From the NCBI GenBank assembly GCA_030142905.1, contig JASJOG010000028.1, forward strand, positions 1,047,001-1,111,000: a DNA stretch of 64,000 bases, written 5' to 3'. This document shows, in pieces, positions 12,501 through 27,500 of this stretch. The position numbers and the translations under genes were made by a program. Positions within the stretch are counted from its first letter, which is position 1. Every line of letters starts with the position of its first letter. The DNA is from Heliopora coerulea. Lineage: Eukaryota; Cnidaria; Anthozoa; Scleralcyonacea; Helioporidae. The notes under the pieces were generated by a model. That model worked only from the letters and a program-made list of their open reading frames with translations. It ran no database searches and was not told the DNA's origin.

Positions 12501-15500
12501 AGGTAAAGTAGTTTCTGACTATTTCACATCCCTTTTAGTAAACCCGCCGCTGAATCTTCAGGTTTTGATAACTTATGCTTGAATGTTAGCACCTCGGGGA
12601 TCTTGTTTGACATTTTAGTTGAATCTTCTTCTTCAACCTTTCCTCTCCCGCCGAAGACCCTTAGTTTTTGTTGTTTTTTTATCGCAACAGTCGTTTAATC
12701 CTTTCTGAAGAACTTCGAGCCAAATTCTCTATACTGGAAATTTTCTCTAACCTTCCATCGTTTGACACGTTTTTTTAGGTTTACAAGACTGGCATGAAAC
12801 GCGCTGTGAATGGCTTGAACCTCAACTTGTACGAAGGGCAAATCACTTCATTTCTCGGACACAATGGCGCAGGAAAGACCACCACAATGTCTCTGCTCAC
12901 TGGATTGTTTCCTCCGACTCAAGGCACAGCTTACATTTATCAAAATGATATTCGTTACGACATGGACGAAATTCGAAAAAGTTTAGGATTTTGTCCCCAG
13001 CATAATGTTTTGTTTGATAAGTAAGTCAAATATGTGCTGTTAGTTGTATTAACTAGCTACAAATATGTGCATTTCTAATGTGCACGAGAACCATGTTCAT
13101 TACAACTGATCCTTGTAAATCCTTGAGGATCGGTATTCGTCCATGTTTCCCCATACAAATCCCAATGATCCCTTCAGTTGCTAGAGGTTCATGATCATTG
13201 AAATGGTTATGAATTCCTGGTAAGTTCTTGTTGGTTATTCGATTATTTCAACTCATTTTCAATAGATTCCACTTCTTTTTATTAATTTCCGATAGTTCTT
13301 GCAAGTTTTCAGACGTTTTTGTCGACTTACTGAGACCATTATAATTTGTTAGTAACCCGAATAAATTTTACATGATTTCTATGTAATTTTCTTGTTGCAT
13401 TCATTAATATAATTTACTATGTAACTTATCTGTTGTTTAAATCGATTTTTTAATGTTCATTCCATAAGATCCTGCTGATTTTTTCATCGTTTCTAAAGAC
13501 CTGTGTTCACATTTCTCAAAGTTGCAATGTAATATACCGGTTGCTTGCTATATTTAATGATTTTTGTCCGTTTCCAGGGTCTTATTAATCTCGAATTTCA
13601 CTGAACATGCATTCTGTTAATTCTGAACTTCACGAAGATTTTTGTCCCTTGAATTAGAATCGACAAGGTTTCCTGTAAGCACTGAGATTCCTTTATTTCT
13701 CATCGGCCAGTTAAACAGTAAAACATGTGTCAGCTCATTACTATAACCTCAGTACATCCGAACAAAGATAATGTGGTTACATATTTATTTGTGTGTGACT
13801 GTTTTTGTTTTTAATAAGGTTTTGTCTTCCATTGATATATATAGGTTGTCTGTTGAAGAGCATCTGTGGTTTTATGCAAGTTTAAAAGGAATGGCATCGC
13901 ATCTGGTGTGTGGCGAGGTGGATAGGTAAAAAACCATATACTTCTTATATTGGCAGTTTTTAACTTCTTAAGAGGATTGATAAAATTATGGATAAGTACT
14001 AGTGTGAGCCGTCGCGAAGAAACCGACATAACCGGCCTTTCGCATTAATTAATTTATTGTGGATCAAAAAAAAAAATTACGAAAGATGTGTTTACTTTGT
14101 AAAGTGATAATATTGTTGTAATCAAAATAGATTATTTAACTTTTATTATTTATACAACATAATTTGAAGTTTGGTACAAGTGCTTTTGATCCTGATATCC
14201 GAAACATTAACCTGACATCTCAATGATCGTACCTATGATCCGACAGAGCGCTACTCGCGTTGAATCAAAATTTTCGTTGAATGTAAAGCCGGTTAAATCA
14301 AATCGATAAATGCCGAATCGATTTTTCGTTCATTTCGGTTTTCCGACGTGAAGGAAACCGACAAAATCGATGTCTAAGTAAAATCGATCTTTTCCGATTA
14401 ACAGATTAACCGCGTCCCTCTAATAAATACATTCAAAGTATTTTGAAATATTACGAATAAACTCGTGCACAGATTACCAACTGTAGTTTCCAGTGATTTG
14501 CCTGAGTTCAGAACGAGCTGTGTTCAGCTATCGGGTCTTGGTTAGACGCTAAAGACTTTCCCGCTATTTTCTAAGCTACGAGTCCGTAGCCCACGCATGC
14601 ATCTGGCGTTTGCGAGCGGTGTTCCCTGATGAAGGGATTTTACTCGAAGCACTAGTAATTCGTTTTCTCACCGTTAAACTTTCCTTTATTTCGCACTAAA
14701 CTACATTTCTGTTCAACGATTGAACAGGTTAGTTTGACCCAATGCATGAACTGTTCTTGAATATCTTATTACAGGTTAGTCCTGGATTTAGGCTTGCCAA
14801 CAAAGCGACATAGCCTGGTGGACACGCTATCCGGAGGTATGAAACGAAAACTTTCCATCGCCGTTGCCTTTGTCGCCAAGTCACGCATGGTGATCCTCGA
14901 TGAACCGACTGCTGGAGTCGATCCGTATGCTCGCAGAGCAATCTGGGATCTCTTAATCAAGTACAAAGAAGGTGAGGGAGTTCAGAGTTTTGATTGTTTA
15001 TTTGTTTTTCTCATGATTTGATTTGATTTGATTTGATTTAACTTAATTTAATGTATAATATATTGCCACTTATAATTGAGTTACAACAACATACAAATAA
15101 AATTAGTAATAATAAAAAACATTCGGTTGTCGTCTAGATTAACTCTTATTCTTTTCCCACGTTCTCCCAACCTTCCGCGTGCATCCATAACTCAAAGGAG
15201 CACGTCAAATTATGAACCATATCTTTAACCCAGAATATCATATATTGATATAGGGCATATATTTATATGTAATATTTAAAAACCGAACAGGAGTGCTTTA
15301 TCGGGATTTAAAACACGAGGCGATAGCCGAGCGTTTTGGGTCCAATAAAGCACTCCTGCTCGTTTTGTAAATACATGTAGTACCTATAAGACGAACCTCT
15401 TTATACGCGAATTCTCTACGAAAGTTTGGCAATTTATGTTTTCTAAGGCGAAAAATATTGAGAATTTGAGGAGAATTCCATGATAAAGCACATGTGTTTG

Positions 15501-18500
15501 TATCAAATACACAGACACGATACGGTTATTATTTTCTATTGTATTTTCCTCGTGAATTCTTAATGAATTTTATAATTTGATTTGCAGTATGTGATATATT
15601 CTTGTTGTTGAGTTTGTGATATATCGTTGAGAGTTATATATTATATACATAATTGAGAGTTATACGTTCATTTCTTCTTGGGTTTAACAAAATCTGTTTA
15701 TTTACAATAATTTCAGGTCGCACCATATTGCTATCGACTCACTTTATGGACGAAGCAGATATCTTGGGCGACAGAATCGCGATAATATCCGACGGGAAGC
15801 TGCGCTGCCTTGGTTCATCTCTATTCCTAAAGAGCCACTTTGGTGATGGTTACAACCTAACTCTGGTTAAAAATTCTTCGGGAAGTGGACAAAATTCCTT
15901 TTCTAACACACCACGTGGTTCATTGACTAACCTGGGTACCACTCCTCCCTCCGAGAGCTCACTGAACGTGAGTATGGGGTCAAGTCCCGGAACTTCAGCA
16001 GTTTCTCCAATTCCTGGAAGATTGTCGAGACAGTCGCCGCGAGGTAAGTCAGCGAAATGTCAAATATCTAATAAATAACTACTTACTTAATTGCCTTTTC
16101 GGCGTTCATTACTTTTTTTCTGAGCTGAATAAATTGAATTGAATTGAATAACTTTATTAAAGTGTCAAAATTTCTAGCCGGCCAGTGGCTTATTAATTGG
16201 AGACACTAAATCGTTAAACAACTGCATAAATCTGATGTTAATATATGGGGTAATTACAATGATCATAATAATAGATACTGAATAATAATAGTTTAGGGAA
16301 AAAGCTGATAAAAAGAAATATCATCTTGTATAAGATATAATAATAATGATAATGATAATAGTAATATATATAATAATATATACATAATAAAAGTGGTTAT
16401 AATAATAGGTTGGTGTGCTAGCAATGCACTACGTACTGCGTAGGGGGCAGTTTATACAGGAATAACCAATAGACAACTCATCTAGATCTTATGCTAATTT
16501 TGTCTTAAATGCTGAAAGTGAGATTATTTTTCTGATGTTACTGTCTAATTTTGACCAGAGATGGATGTTATCTTGAAATTGCGCTGCTCTCAGCCGATCA
16601 TGATATAAAAAAGTTTTCGTGTGAATGACTACGTCCGCAGTTACGGTGGCATTTGTGCGTTACCATATCGTTCAGAGTGACAGAAATACACACATATACA
16701 GACGCTTCGTTGGAGGCGCCTACAGTTCTTGTCGCTGTCCATTTTAGATGCAAACTTGGTTTATTTTTGTAGGTAGCACGATGTCGATATCAGAACCGAG
16801 TGCAGAAACTGTTTGCAATTTTGTTCAGTCCTACATTCCATCAGCTAAACTCATCCAAGAAACTCGCCAACAGCTTTCGTTCATGTTACCCAATAACGTC
16901 GTGAAAAAAGACGGGTTTGGAAAATTTTTCACTCACCTAGAACAAAACTTAGAAGCCCTCGGATTAAAGAGCTTTGGAATAACAGAGACACCATTAGAAG
17001 AGGTGAGGATATTCTTTCACTAAACAGTGTTTTTCTTAAGGCCGGTACATTGTACCACCGTTTCCACGCTACTATACCGCGTTTCCTCACTAGTGTACTT
17101 TCTAAATATTTAGCTAATAGGAAGGAAATTTTGTGAAAGTTTTTTTTTACAGTTTTACTGATGTTTCGCAATAAAGCATATTAAAATTTCATGCATTTTA
17201 GGACAATCCCCTCATGTGAATGGACAAGGGTTCCGTAGCCCAAGTATTTGCTCGCATCTGCCATGTTGAAAATTATGACGGAAACTGGGGAGTTGTCTCG
17301 TCCATGGTCTCGTCTGGTTTCCAGCTTTCCGCTCAATTACCTAGGAGAAGCACACTCCCATATTCTCTACCAATTAAGAGCGGTGGCAGAGACTGGTAAC
17401 AAAATCACGTGTACCCCATTCCCCACTACAAGTACCCTGCTTTAAGGATTAACTCTTTCCCGGCAAAATCCATCTTCTGTTATTTTATACTCTGACGCCA
17501 GACAATTTTACCCACCACGGGGAGACATCCTGGTGGGAAAACGGTAAAGGCTTGTTTACACATGCAATTTTCTGCCTAGCGATTGACATCTTGGAGTACG
17601 TGTTAAACTGACAAGAGCATCAAGGACAATTTGGGGCGAATATCATGAGCGAATATCTTGCTCCATACACTGTCATGGGCTTATTGCATGCGCTAGGATG
17701 ACCATCGCAGTGTACAAACTCGCACGTATAAACGGGCCGTGATAGTTAAGTGTTCACGAAAGCCTATCATTTGAAGAAAATTTGGCGATTTCAAAACGGT
17801 AAATGTACAAACTTCTACATAAACGTTGAAGACTTTGTAGTATAGTTTATTTTATGTTCAAGCAGCTTTGGTGAACGAACTAAAAAACCGAGCAACCTTA
17901 ACTAAGCGTCAATCTTCAGTGTATAATATTAGGCATTTAAATAAACCACGGTTTATTGACCACCGTGTTCGATACTTGTGGCTTGTTTTTTGACTCCTAA
18001 AACGCTCCAATTCGCCTAAAACAACTGTAGTCTCGGGTTCAATTCAATCTTTAAGTAACAACTTGTGTCACTGCTAGCTGAAGTCGTCCTTAAGACGTGA
18101 AAGTAGTTTGGGTGACGTATGCAGAACGACGACGGTGTTGAGAATGCTCTAGAAAATAAAAGTTATTCATTCTCTTCGTTTTGCATGAAGATTTCTTTTT
18201 GACGTTGTACGTCGTAAATGTTAAAGCCCTTATTAATAAAACGAGCTGGCTAGTCGACTAACCGCTTAAATTGTTTTACTTGGTTCGTCGGGCAATCTAA
18301 GTCATTAGCAGTTTTCATGTTTTGATAAAATATTAAAAATCTTCATCTATTTTCTGACAGTAAAAAATTAAGATCATTGCGCATTTGTTGTCCACATTTA
18401 CACCTGTCTTCATTCAAAGTTATCCTCATTGCTCCGTTTTCAATTTTTTCCACTCATTTGGTCGTGTTTATCTACATTCATGCTATACAGTTGAACCCTA

Positions 18501-21500
18501 ATCCAAAATCGATAAAACCGTTTGCTTACAACTTGTCACTACTGTTGATATTGATAGGAAAACAGCTACGCGGTTTAACAATTAAGAGTTTCGATTAACC
18601 GTTGGCATAACATACTAATTTGATTTCCCCAAGCTGGACAATGACCAACGCTGGTTGTTTATCTTACTGGCCGAAAAACAAGCCCAGCCATGTTGTTCAA
18701 TGTATTAACTCGGCTACGTTTGTTCACATAGGTATTTTTAAAAGTCACTGACATCGCTGGGCAAGACGAACAAGGTAAAGTAAAGCTTTACTTTACTTTG
18801 AAAATATTTCGTGGTGGAAGACCAATGTCAGGAATGATCCGTTGGTGCCAGTTTTCAGTACGATATGATATTCAATATGAAAGGCTTTTTAGCTATCAGT
18901 TTCAGGCTCCTACTCGGCTAGCTATCTATCCGGTTCATTCTTCCAATGACCGAGCAGAGGCCTGAAACTACGAGCCGAAAACATAGAGATTATATAAAAC
19001 TAGAGGGGACATGGGGCCGAAAATTGAAAACCAATTGAACGCCGCCATTTTGAGTAAAGTGGGGGCAAATTGTTATTTTCCAGGCTCTTTTCCGTTTGAT
19101 CCGGAACCTCGAGGTCGAACAACTGATGTTTCGTGTTTGTTTTCATTAACTGTATATCAGAAAAACTGTTTTTATGGTTATTTATAGTCGGTTATTATCT
19201 TTGCTTTCACTGTTTCATATACTTTGTCGTAAAAAAAAGACAAAAACAAGACACAAAAGTTCTTGAGGCTTTTGACCATGACCATGAACTTCTCATCCGG
19301 GCGTTGTTAGGTTTGCCCTCCAGTTTATCCAATATGGCAGCCTTCAATTTGTTTCGTTCGGTTGAGCAGCATTTGGCTACAATGCCCTTTCTAGTTGATA
19401 TATGATTTCTATGTGAAATCCGACAAGGGAGGCTTTTTAGCGGTCAGTTTCAGGCCCCTGCTCAGTCAGCTATGTATCAGGTTCATTCTTCCGTTACGGC
19501 CAATTGATCGAGAGGAGGCCTGAAACTAAGAGCCACAAGGCCAACCCAGTGAACTCAACTTCTATATCTGGAATGCTAACTAGCCAATGAAAAGTGAAGC
19601 CAAGATGGCTGCCTATGGAGGCCAATTTTGGACGTCAGTTTCAGTCCTCTACGCCGGCCTTTAAATCAGTTTTAGTTTCCCACGCGACTTTTTAGATTTT
19701 CTGATGAGTTTTCTTTGGAAATACACGCAAAACATGTCTTCAAATTACAGAAATAAGTTTAAGAATTTTAAATATGTTTCGACAAAGTCAAAACGAGTTA
19801 CAGGTTATATATTTTCACGAAAATGAATTACCAAACATACGAGACACCTGATAAAACGGTCTCGAAAAGTTACTTGAAGAAACTACTAAGTGCAAGTCCT
19901 TTTTTGCCCTTAGTTTACCATCTTCAGACAATTTATTACACTTCTTAGGCCACACGGCAATAATGAATCCTTTTAAATACTCGATTATGTAAAATTGGTT
20001 CAGTAGTATTTCGTCTAAACATTTTTTCCGTGGTTGGGAATGTTTTCGAAGCCGAACCAAGTAAAAACTAAAGATTAAAGTCGTGCAAAGGACTGGAACT
20101 GACGTACAAGACCGCGAAGAGGACTGAAACTGACGTCCAAAACTTTCCTCCTTGGACTTCACTTTTTGCCCGAGCGAATGACTAGGAGTTAGCATTCCAG
20201 ATATGGAAATTGAGTTCACTGGGCCAACCTAGTCATTTTGGAGTGGAGTCATCTATCGCGTATGTTATTGAGTTCAATGGGTTAAGTAACACGTGTGTGA
20301 TCGCTATATGCCCGGAATGTTGTGGTAAGAAAGGGTTTTGAGTGTTACAAAAGACCTGCTGGCTGCCGAAGTTTTTAGCGTGTTGAACTAAGTTGAGACT
20401 GATATTCGATCAATGTCTCATTTACTAGATTCATATTTATCTGGAGAGATAAGGGAAGATTGCGATCAAGTTCCTCAACCTAACGAAGATGGCTCAGGGA
20501 GCGATGTGGCCTTTCGCAATGGGGCAGCTGCTGGGACCGGGGAGAGAGAAGTGGAAATGATGGATGTGGCTGCCCAAGGTCCCGAACTATCCAGGGCGTC
20601 TGAGGACGAACCTTTATTGTCAAAGTTGAACGAGAGTGATCACGAACCAGGGGAAAAGGGTAGGTTATAAAAAAGTATCGGTTATAAAAAAGTATCATTG
20701 TCGAAAGAGTATAAATATGAGTAAAACGATGTTGAAGTTTTACGTTTGAATCTGATCGACGCGAACATCCTCCGGGATAATTCCGTCGTCAAAAGATAGA
20801 ACTCCAAATTTCGTATCTTTTAATCAAGGATTTAATCAAGATTCGTGTTTATGGCCAAAATTAAGGGCTGTTTACAAACGCGATTTTGTGCCTTGCGATT
20901 GACATCTTGGGGCATGTGTTTAACTGACGAGAGTGTCGAGGACAAACTGCAGCGAATCATAAGCCGATATCTTGCTACATAGACTGTCATGAGTTTATTA
21001 CATACACCAGGATGACAACCGCAGCGTGCGATTTTGTGCGTAGCGATTGACATCTTGGAGTATGTGTTTAACTGACAAGAGCATAGAGGACAAACTGCCG
21101 CGAATCATAAGCGGATATCTTGAAGCATGGACTGTCACGAGTTTACTGCATACACCAGGATGACAATCGCCCCGTGCAAAATTGCACATGTAAACGGCTG
21201 TTTAGGTTGTGAGGGGGTAAAACATTCGAGCATCGCCTCGTGTTATACACGCTTCCCTCGTGTACCTTTAACATCCAGTGAACCGTGATAACTCGATAAC
21301 AACTCGGAAACATTGTTTTAATTTATAGATTAATTCTTCGAGAACAAATGTTGCTTCCTGAAATTCTCGATCGAATTTTTGAATTCAAGAAGTTCAAATT
21401 TGTTTACAAAAGTAAAAGCGCCAACCCTGCTGCATTTACTGCATTTTTACCCAAATACCACACATCACCTTTACTTAAGAAACATCAAGTGAATTACCGT

Positions 21501-24500
21501 GATTGGATACTGCGATGCAAACACGCGTGATGTTGCGGGACTCGAGAACGAACCGCTAGGGTACTCCGGGTTTTTTCCATCATTAATACTGAGCTTTAAG
21601 ATAATCGCAAGTGAAGAACCTGGTGGGAATCTTAATCTTAGGACAAATTTTAATGCCCAGCACAAAACACGGAAGAAAGCCATAAGGTAAGATTTGTTAA
21701 ACTAACGTTTCGTCGCATCTCGCAACATCAGCGTGTGTACAAAATATATTCGCTATTTTATTATTTTAATATATTCGCTATTTTGATTATATATTCGCTG
21801 TTTTGTAATAATATTTCACACTCTGATGCTGTTGCGAGAAACGTTAGCTAGTTTAATAAATCTTATCTTATTCCATGGCTTTGTTCCGTGTTTTGCGCTG
21901 GGCATTAATATTTGTCCTAAGATTAATACTGAGTTATTGAATAATGGCCTTTACTGGGCCTCTTGGGATTACAGTTAGTTGCAGCTGATAGAGTTATTCC
22001 GTACAAATAAAGACACTTCTCAAGAAGCATACGTTGACATTGTCTGTAGGCTTTCGCGAGACAGTCGGCGGCTAAAGCTCGTCAATACCGCACGTGCGAA
22101 ACGTGATTGAGGAAGAATCCAGAGTAGAGGAGCTAAGAAAAACGAATAAAATTGAATGTGATTGAACTAATATCGTTACACTGTTTGGGTTTATTCTCAG
22201 GAGCTGTCCTTGTTAGAAATGGTTTTGTAACAGCCAGATCGGATGGAGCTACCGCGACAGTCGGTACAGGTGAGGAAAAGCGAGCAGGTGGAAATCCTAC
22301 GAGGAATGGTACCACCGTAACAGATGGTGTTGACGAAGGTGCCCCGCCAGATGAGCTTGTCAGAGGTGGTGCTGGTAGCTATGTCGTCTCAGGTGCAGTA
22401 TTAAAGTGGCAGCAGTTCTGTGGTCTGATTCTCAAGCGCTTCTACCACACCCGGCGCAATCTCAAAGGTCTTTTTTCTCAAATCTTCCTCCCGTCCTTCT
22501 TTATCACCATCGCGATGGTGTTCGCTCTATCCGTCCCAAGTCCCAATGACGCCCCGCCACTTCGTCTTAACACCGCCATGTTCGACAGGCCCAACTATGT
22601 CCCTTTTGCCAACGAAGCGAACTCTAGCGTGGACAGGGGGAACCACAAGCTTGCTGTTGAAATGGAAGAAACTTTAAAGCTGCCGTCAGGTATCGGCAGC
22701 TTCTGTCACGTTCAAAATACATCCGATAAGTTAACCAGAACAGGTTACTCCTATCCGTGTGTGTTCCAGAAGGAAAGATTTACGAAGCAGTTGACAAAAA
22801 TGTTTAACAAGGAATGTGCAAACGCCGTGTATGGGATATCAAATATCTACCTGTGTGCGAACAGTTCGACTGGAGGTCAGGACCTACCTCAACATGACCG
22901 AAAAGCCAAAGGATGTCACTGCGCGTCTGATAAAACTAAATACGTGTGCTCTGGTGATGCAGCTGGATCGGCACCCAAGGAACTTATCCCTGCTACGATG
23001 GACACACTAAGGAATGTGACCGGTCGTAATGTCAGCAAATATCTGTTGCATACAACGGCGAAAACACGAATGAAGAGGTATGCTGTGGACAAAGTGGCTT
23101 CACGATAGCTCCATTTTCATATGATTTTGTTTTTTCAGGACATCCGCTGCCATTCTCAATCCATGCCGTGCAGATCGAAACACCATAGCATAACTAATCA
23201 TTTTCTACCCTAAACTTGCCCTACGTTACCCAACTTCACCATACCTTTCGTTGCCTTGTCTCACCTCGCATCACCTTACCTTACCCTATTTGACCTGACC
23301 TCCCCTCACATTACCTTACCTCACCTCACCCCACCTTAGCTTACCTCACCTTACCTTACTTTACTTCACCTTACCTCACTTTACCTTACCTCACTTTACC
23401 TTACCTTATATCTTACTTTGCCTTACCTCACCTCACCTCCCCTTACCTCACCTCACTTTACCTTACCTTACCGTATCCTACCTTACATTACCTTACCTCA
23501 CCTCTACTCCTCTCATCACATTTCACGTCACCTCTCCTTACTTCACCTTACTTTACCATAGTTAAACATATCTCGCCTCGCTTCACCTCATATCACCGTG
23601 TCTTCTCTCACGTAAAGTTACCGTACTTCAACTTCCCTCACCGTACCTCTCCTTAGCTTACTAACTTGACGCCTGAGCTAACCTTGCTTTACCTCAACCT
23701 ACCTTACCTTACCTTACCTTACCTTGCCTTGCCTTGCCTTGCCTTGCCTTACCTTACCTTGCCTCGCCTCGCCTCGCCTCCCCTCGCCTCCCCTCGCCTC
23801 CCCTCGCCTCCCCTTGCCTCCGCTCGCCTCGCCTCGCCTCGCCTCTCCTCGCCTCGCCTTCCCTTGCCATTCCTTTCCTTGCCTTGCCTCATCTTATCCC
23901 AACTTACATTAGCTCACCCTACCTCTCCCAAACTCCTGAAATCTGTGTCTACTTCTATAGGTACGGTGGCCTTGTCTTTGGCGAAATAGTTCACAGTATT
24001 CCAAAACGGTTTAGTGACTTCCAGTGCAAAAGTATCGACTGTGGTACAATAAAACGTTTGGGAGTCAGGAGGGCAGTTAAGGTGAAAAAGGACTTAGAGA
24101 ATTTTGTTTTTATACCATATTAATTTTCAATATTTAAATTTGTTCAGGCGGTTCTTGCCCCAAAGAAAAAGTTCTAAATTTCTTCTTTTTGTTTTCCTTC
24201 CTTCAGGCATTATACAATAACAAAGGATATCATTCACAACCTGTGTTTCTCAATACAATGGATAACGCCATTTTTCGTCGCTATTTGCCAAGCAGTAAAG
24301 GAAATCCTGCGGCTTACGGTAAGCTTGGAGCCTGAACAGCTTTTAGTGTGAGCAGATGGTAAAGCAAAGCAAAGCAAAGCAAAACAAAGTAAAGTTAAGT
24401 AATGTAAAGTACCTGTATTTACATTGGATAACCCTATCAGCTACCTGAGCTGTTCTCTCTGGAGGTCCAGTAAGGGCCACCTCTCACGGGTCCAGTGTTG

Positions 24501-27500
24501 CTACAGGAGGAAATTCGATTACTCGGAGAAAACCTACGATACTCGGTAGAGTCAAACTGGACCAAGGTAACTTTAATCAGAAAACTGCACGGAGCCGGAA
24601 TCGAACCCTAGTCACAGTGGTGAGAGACTCGTGCACTGCCACTGTGCCACCAGCACTCCTATTAGTATTTTACTCTGGCTAACACCTAACGATTTTTCTT
24701 AGCTTCGGTGACAGAGCAATAAACTTGCATAGAGAGAACTAAAGAAAACACATTATGGCCCCAGTTGCACTATACAAGGACTACTTCCCCATTGTCCCAG
24801 TGGTTTTCAACTATTTTTGGATGAACGCCCACCTGCCTCAAACTGAAACCTCTTGCCTCCCCCTACTTTATAATCCCCGTCAGTAATGCCATCATTCAAT
24901 GATTTTAATGACGTTATATTCGTTTATTCTTAGTCTCCGCCATTTTAGAACGTTCTCTCTACGTTACTTCTCCTTTCAGGTCAACAGCACACTCAGTCCC
25001 AGTTCCATGTCCGCGCCACCGCCCAACCCCAGAGCAATACCGGACTGAACAACTGTAATTTATATAATTATTCAATTCGGTATTGCCGACTTAGTCTGTC
25101 AGTGTCAGATTTTTTCACTAGGTGACTACTAGAACTTAAAAGTGTAGTGAAGAACGACTGATGAACTTCCATCATATGCATCGTAGCGCCCCCTCTCTGC
25201 TGCCTTGCTGTCATCACCCCCTGGCGCTCTGGCGGGTGGGGGGGTATCGCGTCCGTTGAGAAACGCTGTCTTGGCCAATTTGATACTAAAGCAGTTCATT
25301 CTTGGGGCTAACATGCCATTATTTAAGAGTAAAACGTGAAATATAAATTATAGTGACCACCCAGGTACAAGGTCTGTAACAGTATTTATCTTTTTCAGGA
25401 ATCAGTATTACCAACCACCCATTCAACAAAACTGGTGAAAGACTATCGGAGGAATATCGGTATGAGAACTAGTGGCGATATGAGAGTGACCCAAGAAAGA
25501 GCGTAGTTTATGGGGGTGTGGGGTGTGATCCCCCCAGAATTTGTAAAATACCTCAGGAAATTCAGGCAAAAATAGATAGTTGGAACATCAAATTTCAGGC
25601 AGAATTTAGTTTGGTGTGGTAGTTCCGAATCCCTTTTGGTTAATTTACCTATTAGGGTTGAGGAAGCGAGGCTAGACCATACATGGCCAGAATGCGCGTC
25701 AAATTAAATTCGGGCAATTTTTGAAAGGGCGCAATGTTCGGGCAAATTAAGCCGGACACCCCCCACAATCAAAATGGGTTAACTACATCCCTGGACCCAA
25801 GGTCACTTGTTCAAAGTAATGAACGACGTGTACATGGATAAATGGCCTCCTTTCAGAAACCGAAACTTACGCTAACCCTTTGTTTAAACCCTAACCTAAA
25901 CCAAACCCAAATCTTACCACAAATACTAATACTAACCCTGATCCAGACGACATTGATGATGTCAATTGGTCCACGTGACAGTGATGTGCGACCATCGCAA
26001 GCACAACAACGCAGTTTATGTTGAAGCCCTTGTTGCTATCTCAATTAACTCTTTAACTCTTTGGCAGCCCATGGGGTCGTATACGACCTGACGTTTATTC
26101 TTCGGATTTTTAGCCATAACAAACTAAGAAAAGTAGCTCAAAAGCACAATTTCAAATTGTTAGTTATAACATTGTTAACAAGCAACTAAAACAAACCAGC
26201 AAAAGGAGCCCCCGTCTCTGTTCCTATCCCCTCCCCCTCCCCTCCCCTCCCCTCCCCTTCCCCTTTCCTTTAGTTCTTTATATAGTTTTGTGATCACATG
26301 TGTGTGTGGTTGTGCTCTCTATTTTCAGACGTTCCGGCACAAATGTTGTCATCGCTATCTTTGTCATCGTCGCCATGTCCTTTGTTCCAGCTGGGTTCGT
26401 CGTCTTCCTCGTCACTGAACGGTCAACAAACTCGAAACATTTGCAGTTTGTTTGTGGAGTCGATCCAACCATTTACTGGCTGTCGAATTACTTTTGGGAC
26501 ATGGTAAGGAGTTGGAGAGCATGGCCAGTTTGTTGGTCCTGCAACCACACATGTATCCAAATATGCAGTTACTTAAACCTGCTAGTGACTTCAGTATACA
26601 TGTGACTGGGTTTGGGTCTGTGTATATATGTGTATGTGCGTGAGTGTATATATGTGTATGTCTACGAACATACGTTTATGTATACGTATATGTACATGTT
26701 TACGTATATATATATTTACGTATATGTTCATGTATACGTATGTGTATGTGTATGTGTATGCGTATGCGTATATGTATATGTCTATGTATATGTATGTGTG
26801 TGTATATATATGTATATTATACGAAGACGTAATATGTATGTATATGTCTATTTATGCGTATGTGTTTGTATTTGTGTACATTTGTACATATGTGTGTGTA
26901 TATACGTTTACGCAGGGTCATTCCTTTTAAATCTAAGAAAAAGCCTACAACAGATTGTAGTATTTACATTGAAACCCTGAGACTTTTTCTTATTTAACCC
27001 GTCTTGGAACCAATAATATGCTTAATTTCACATTTTCACACAGGGAGATTCGGTAGTTTTGCTCACTGTACGTAACAGTACTGAGCGCGATTCTTCTTTT
27101 TTTTTTTATAGATGAATTATCTGATCCCAGCTGCTGTCTGCATTACAATTCTATACTCATTTCAAGTTGCAGCGTATGCATCGCCCACCAACTTTCCTGC
27201 CGTTGTTTGTTTGTTTTTGTTGTACGGGTAAGTGGTCAACTGTGCTGGTTTGAGGAAAGAATTCCTCGCAACCTTAAGGGTTGCTTACACGTGCGATTTT
27301 GTGCCTAGCGATTGACATCTTGGAGTATGTGTTCAACTGACGTAGGCATTGAGCACAGACAGGAGCGAATCAAAAGCCGGTATCTTACTGGATAGACTGT
27401 TATGGCTTTATGACATACACTAAGATGACAATCGCAACGTACAGAATCGCATGTGTAAACGGCCCTGAAAGCTCTCGTTATTCACGAAGGCTTCGTAGCC

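Noticed and set aside
20413..20670. Independent 85-codon gene
   Set aside because: It is the ABCA linker exon (20393-20659), fixed by splice phase on both sides.
22133..22315. Minus-strand ORF opposite the ABCA TM7 exon
   Set aside because: Shadow of the coding strand.
25842..26024. 60-codon Leu/Thr-rich ORF
   Set aside because: Driven by CCCTAA/CTAACC-like low complexity; no homology seen and too short to be a telomere tract.
26612..26980. Overlapping Tyr/Val/Cys-rich ORFs
   Set aside because: TATG-type simple repeat in an ABCA intron.
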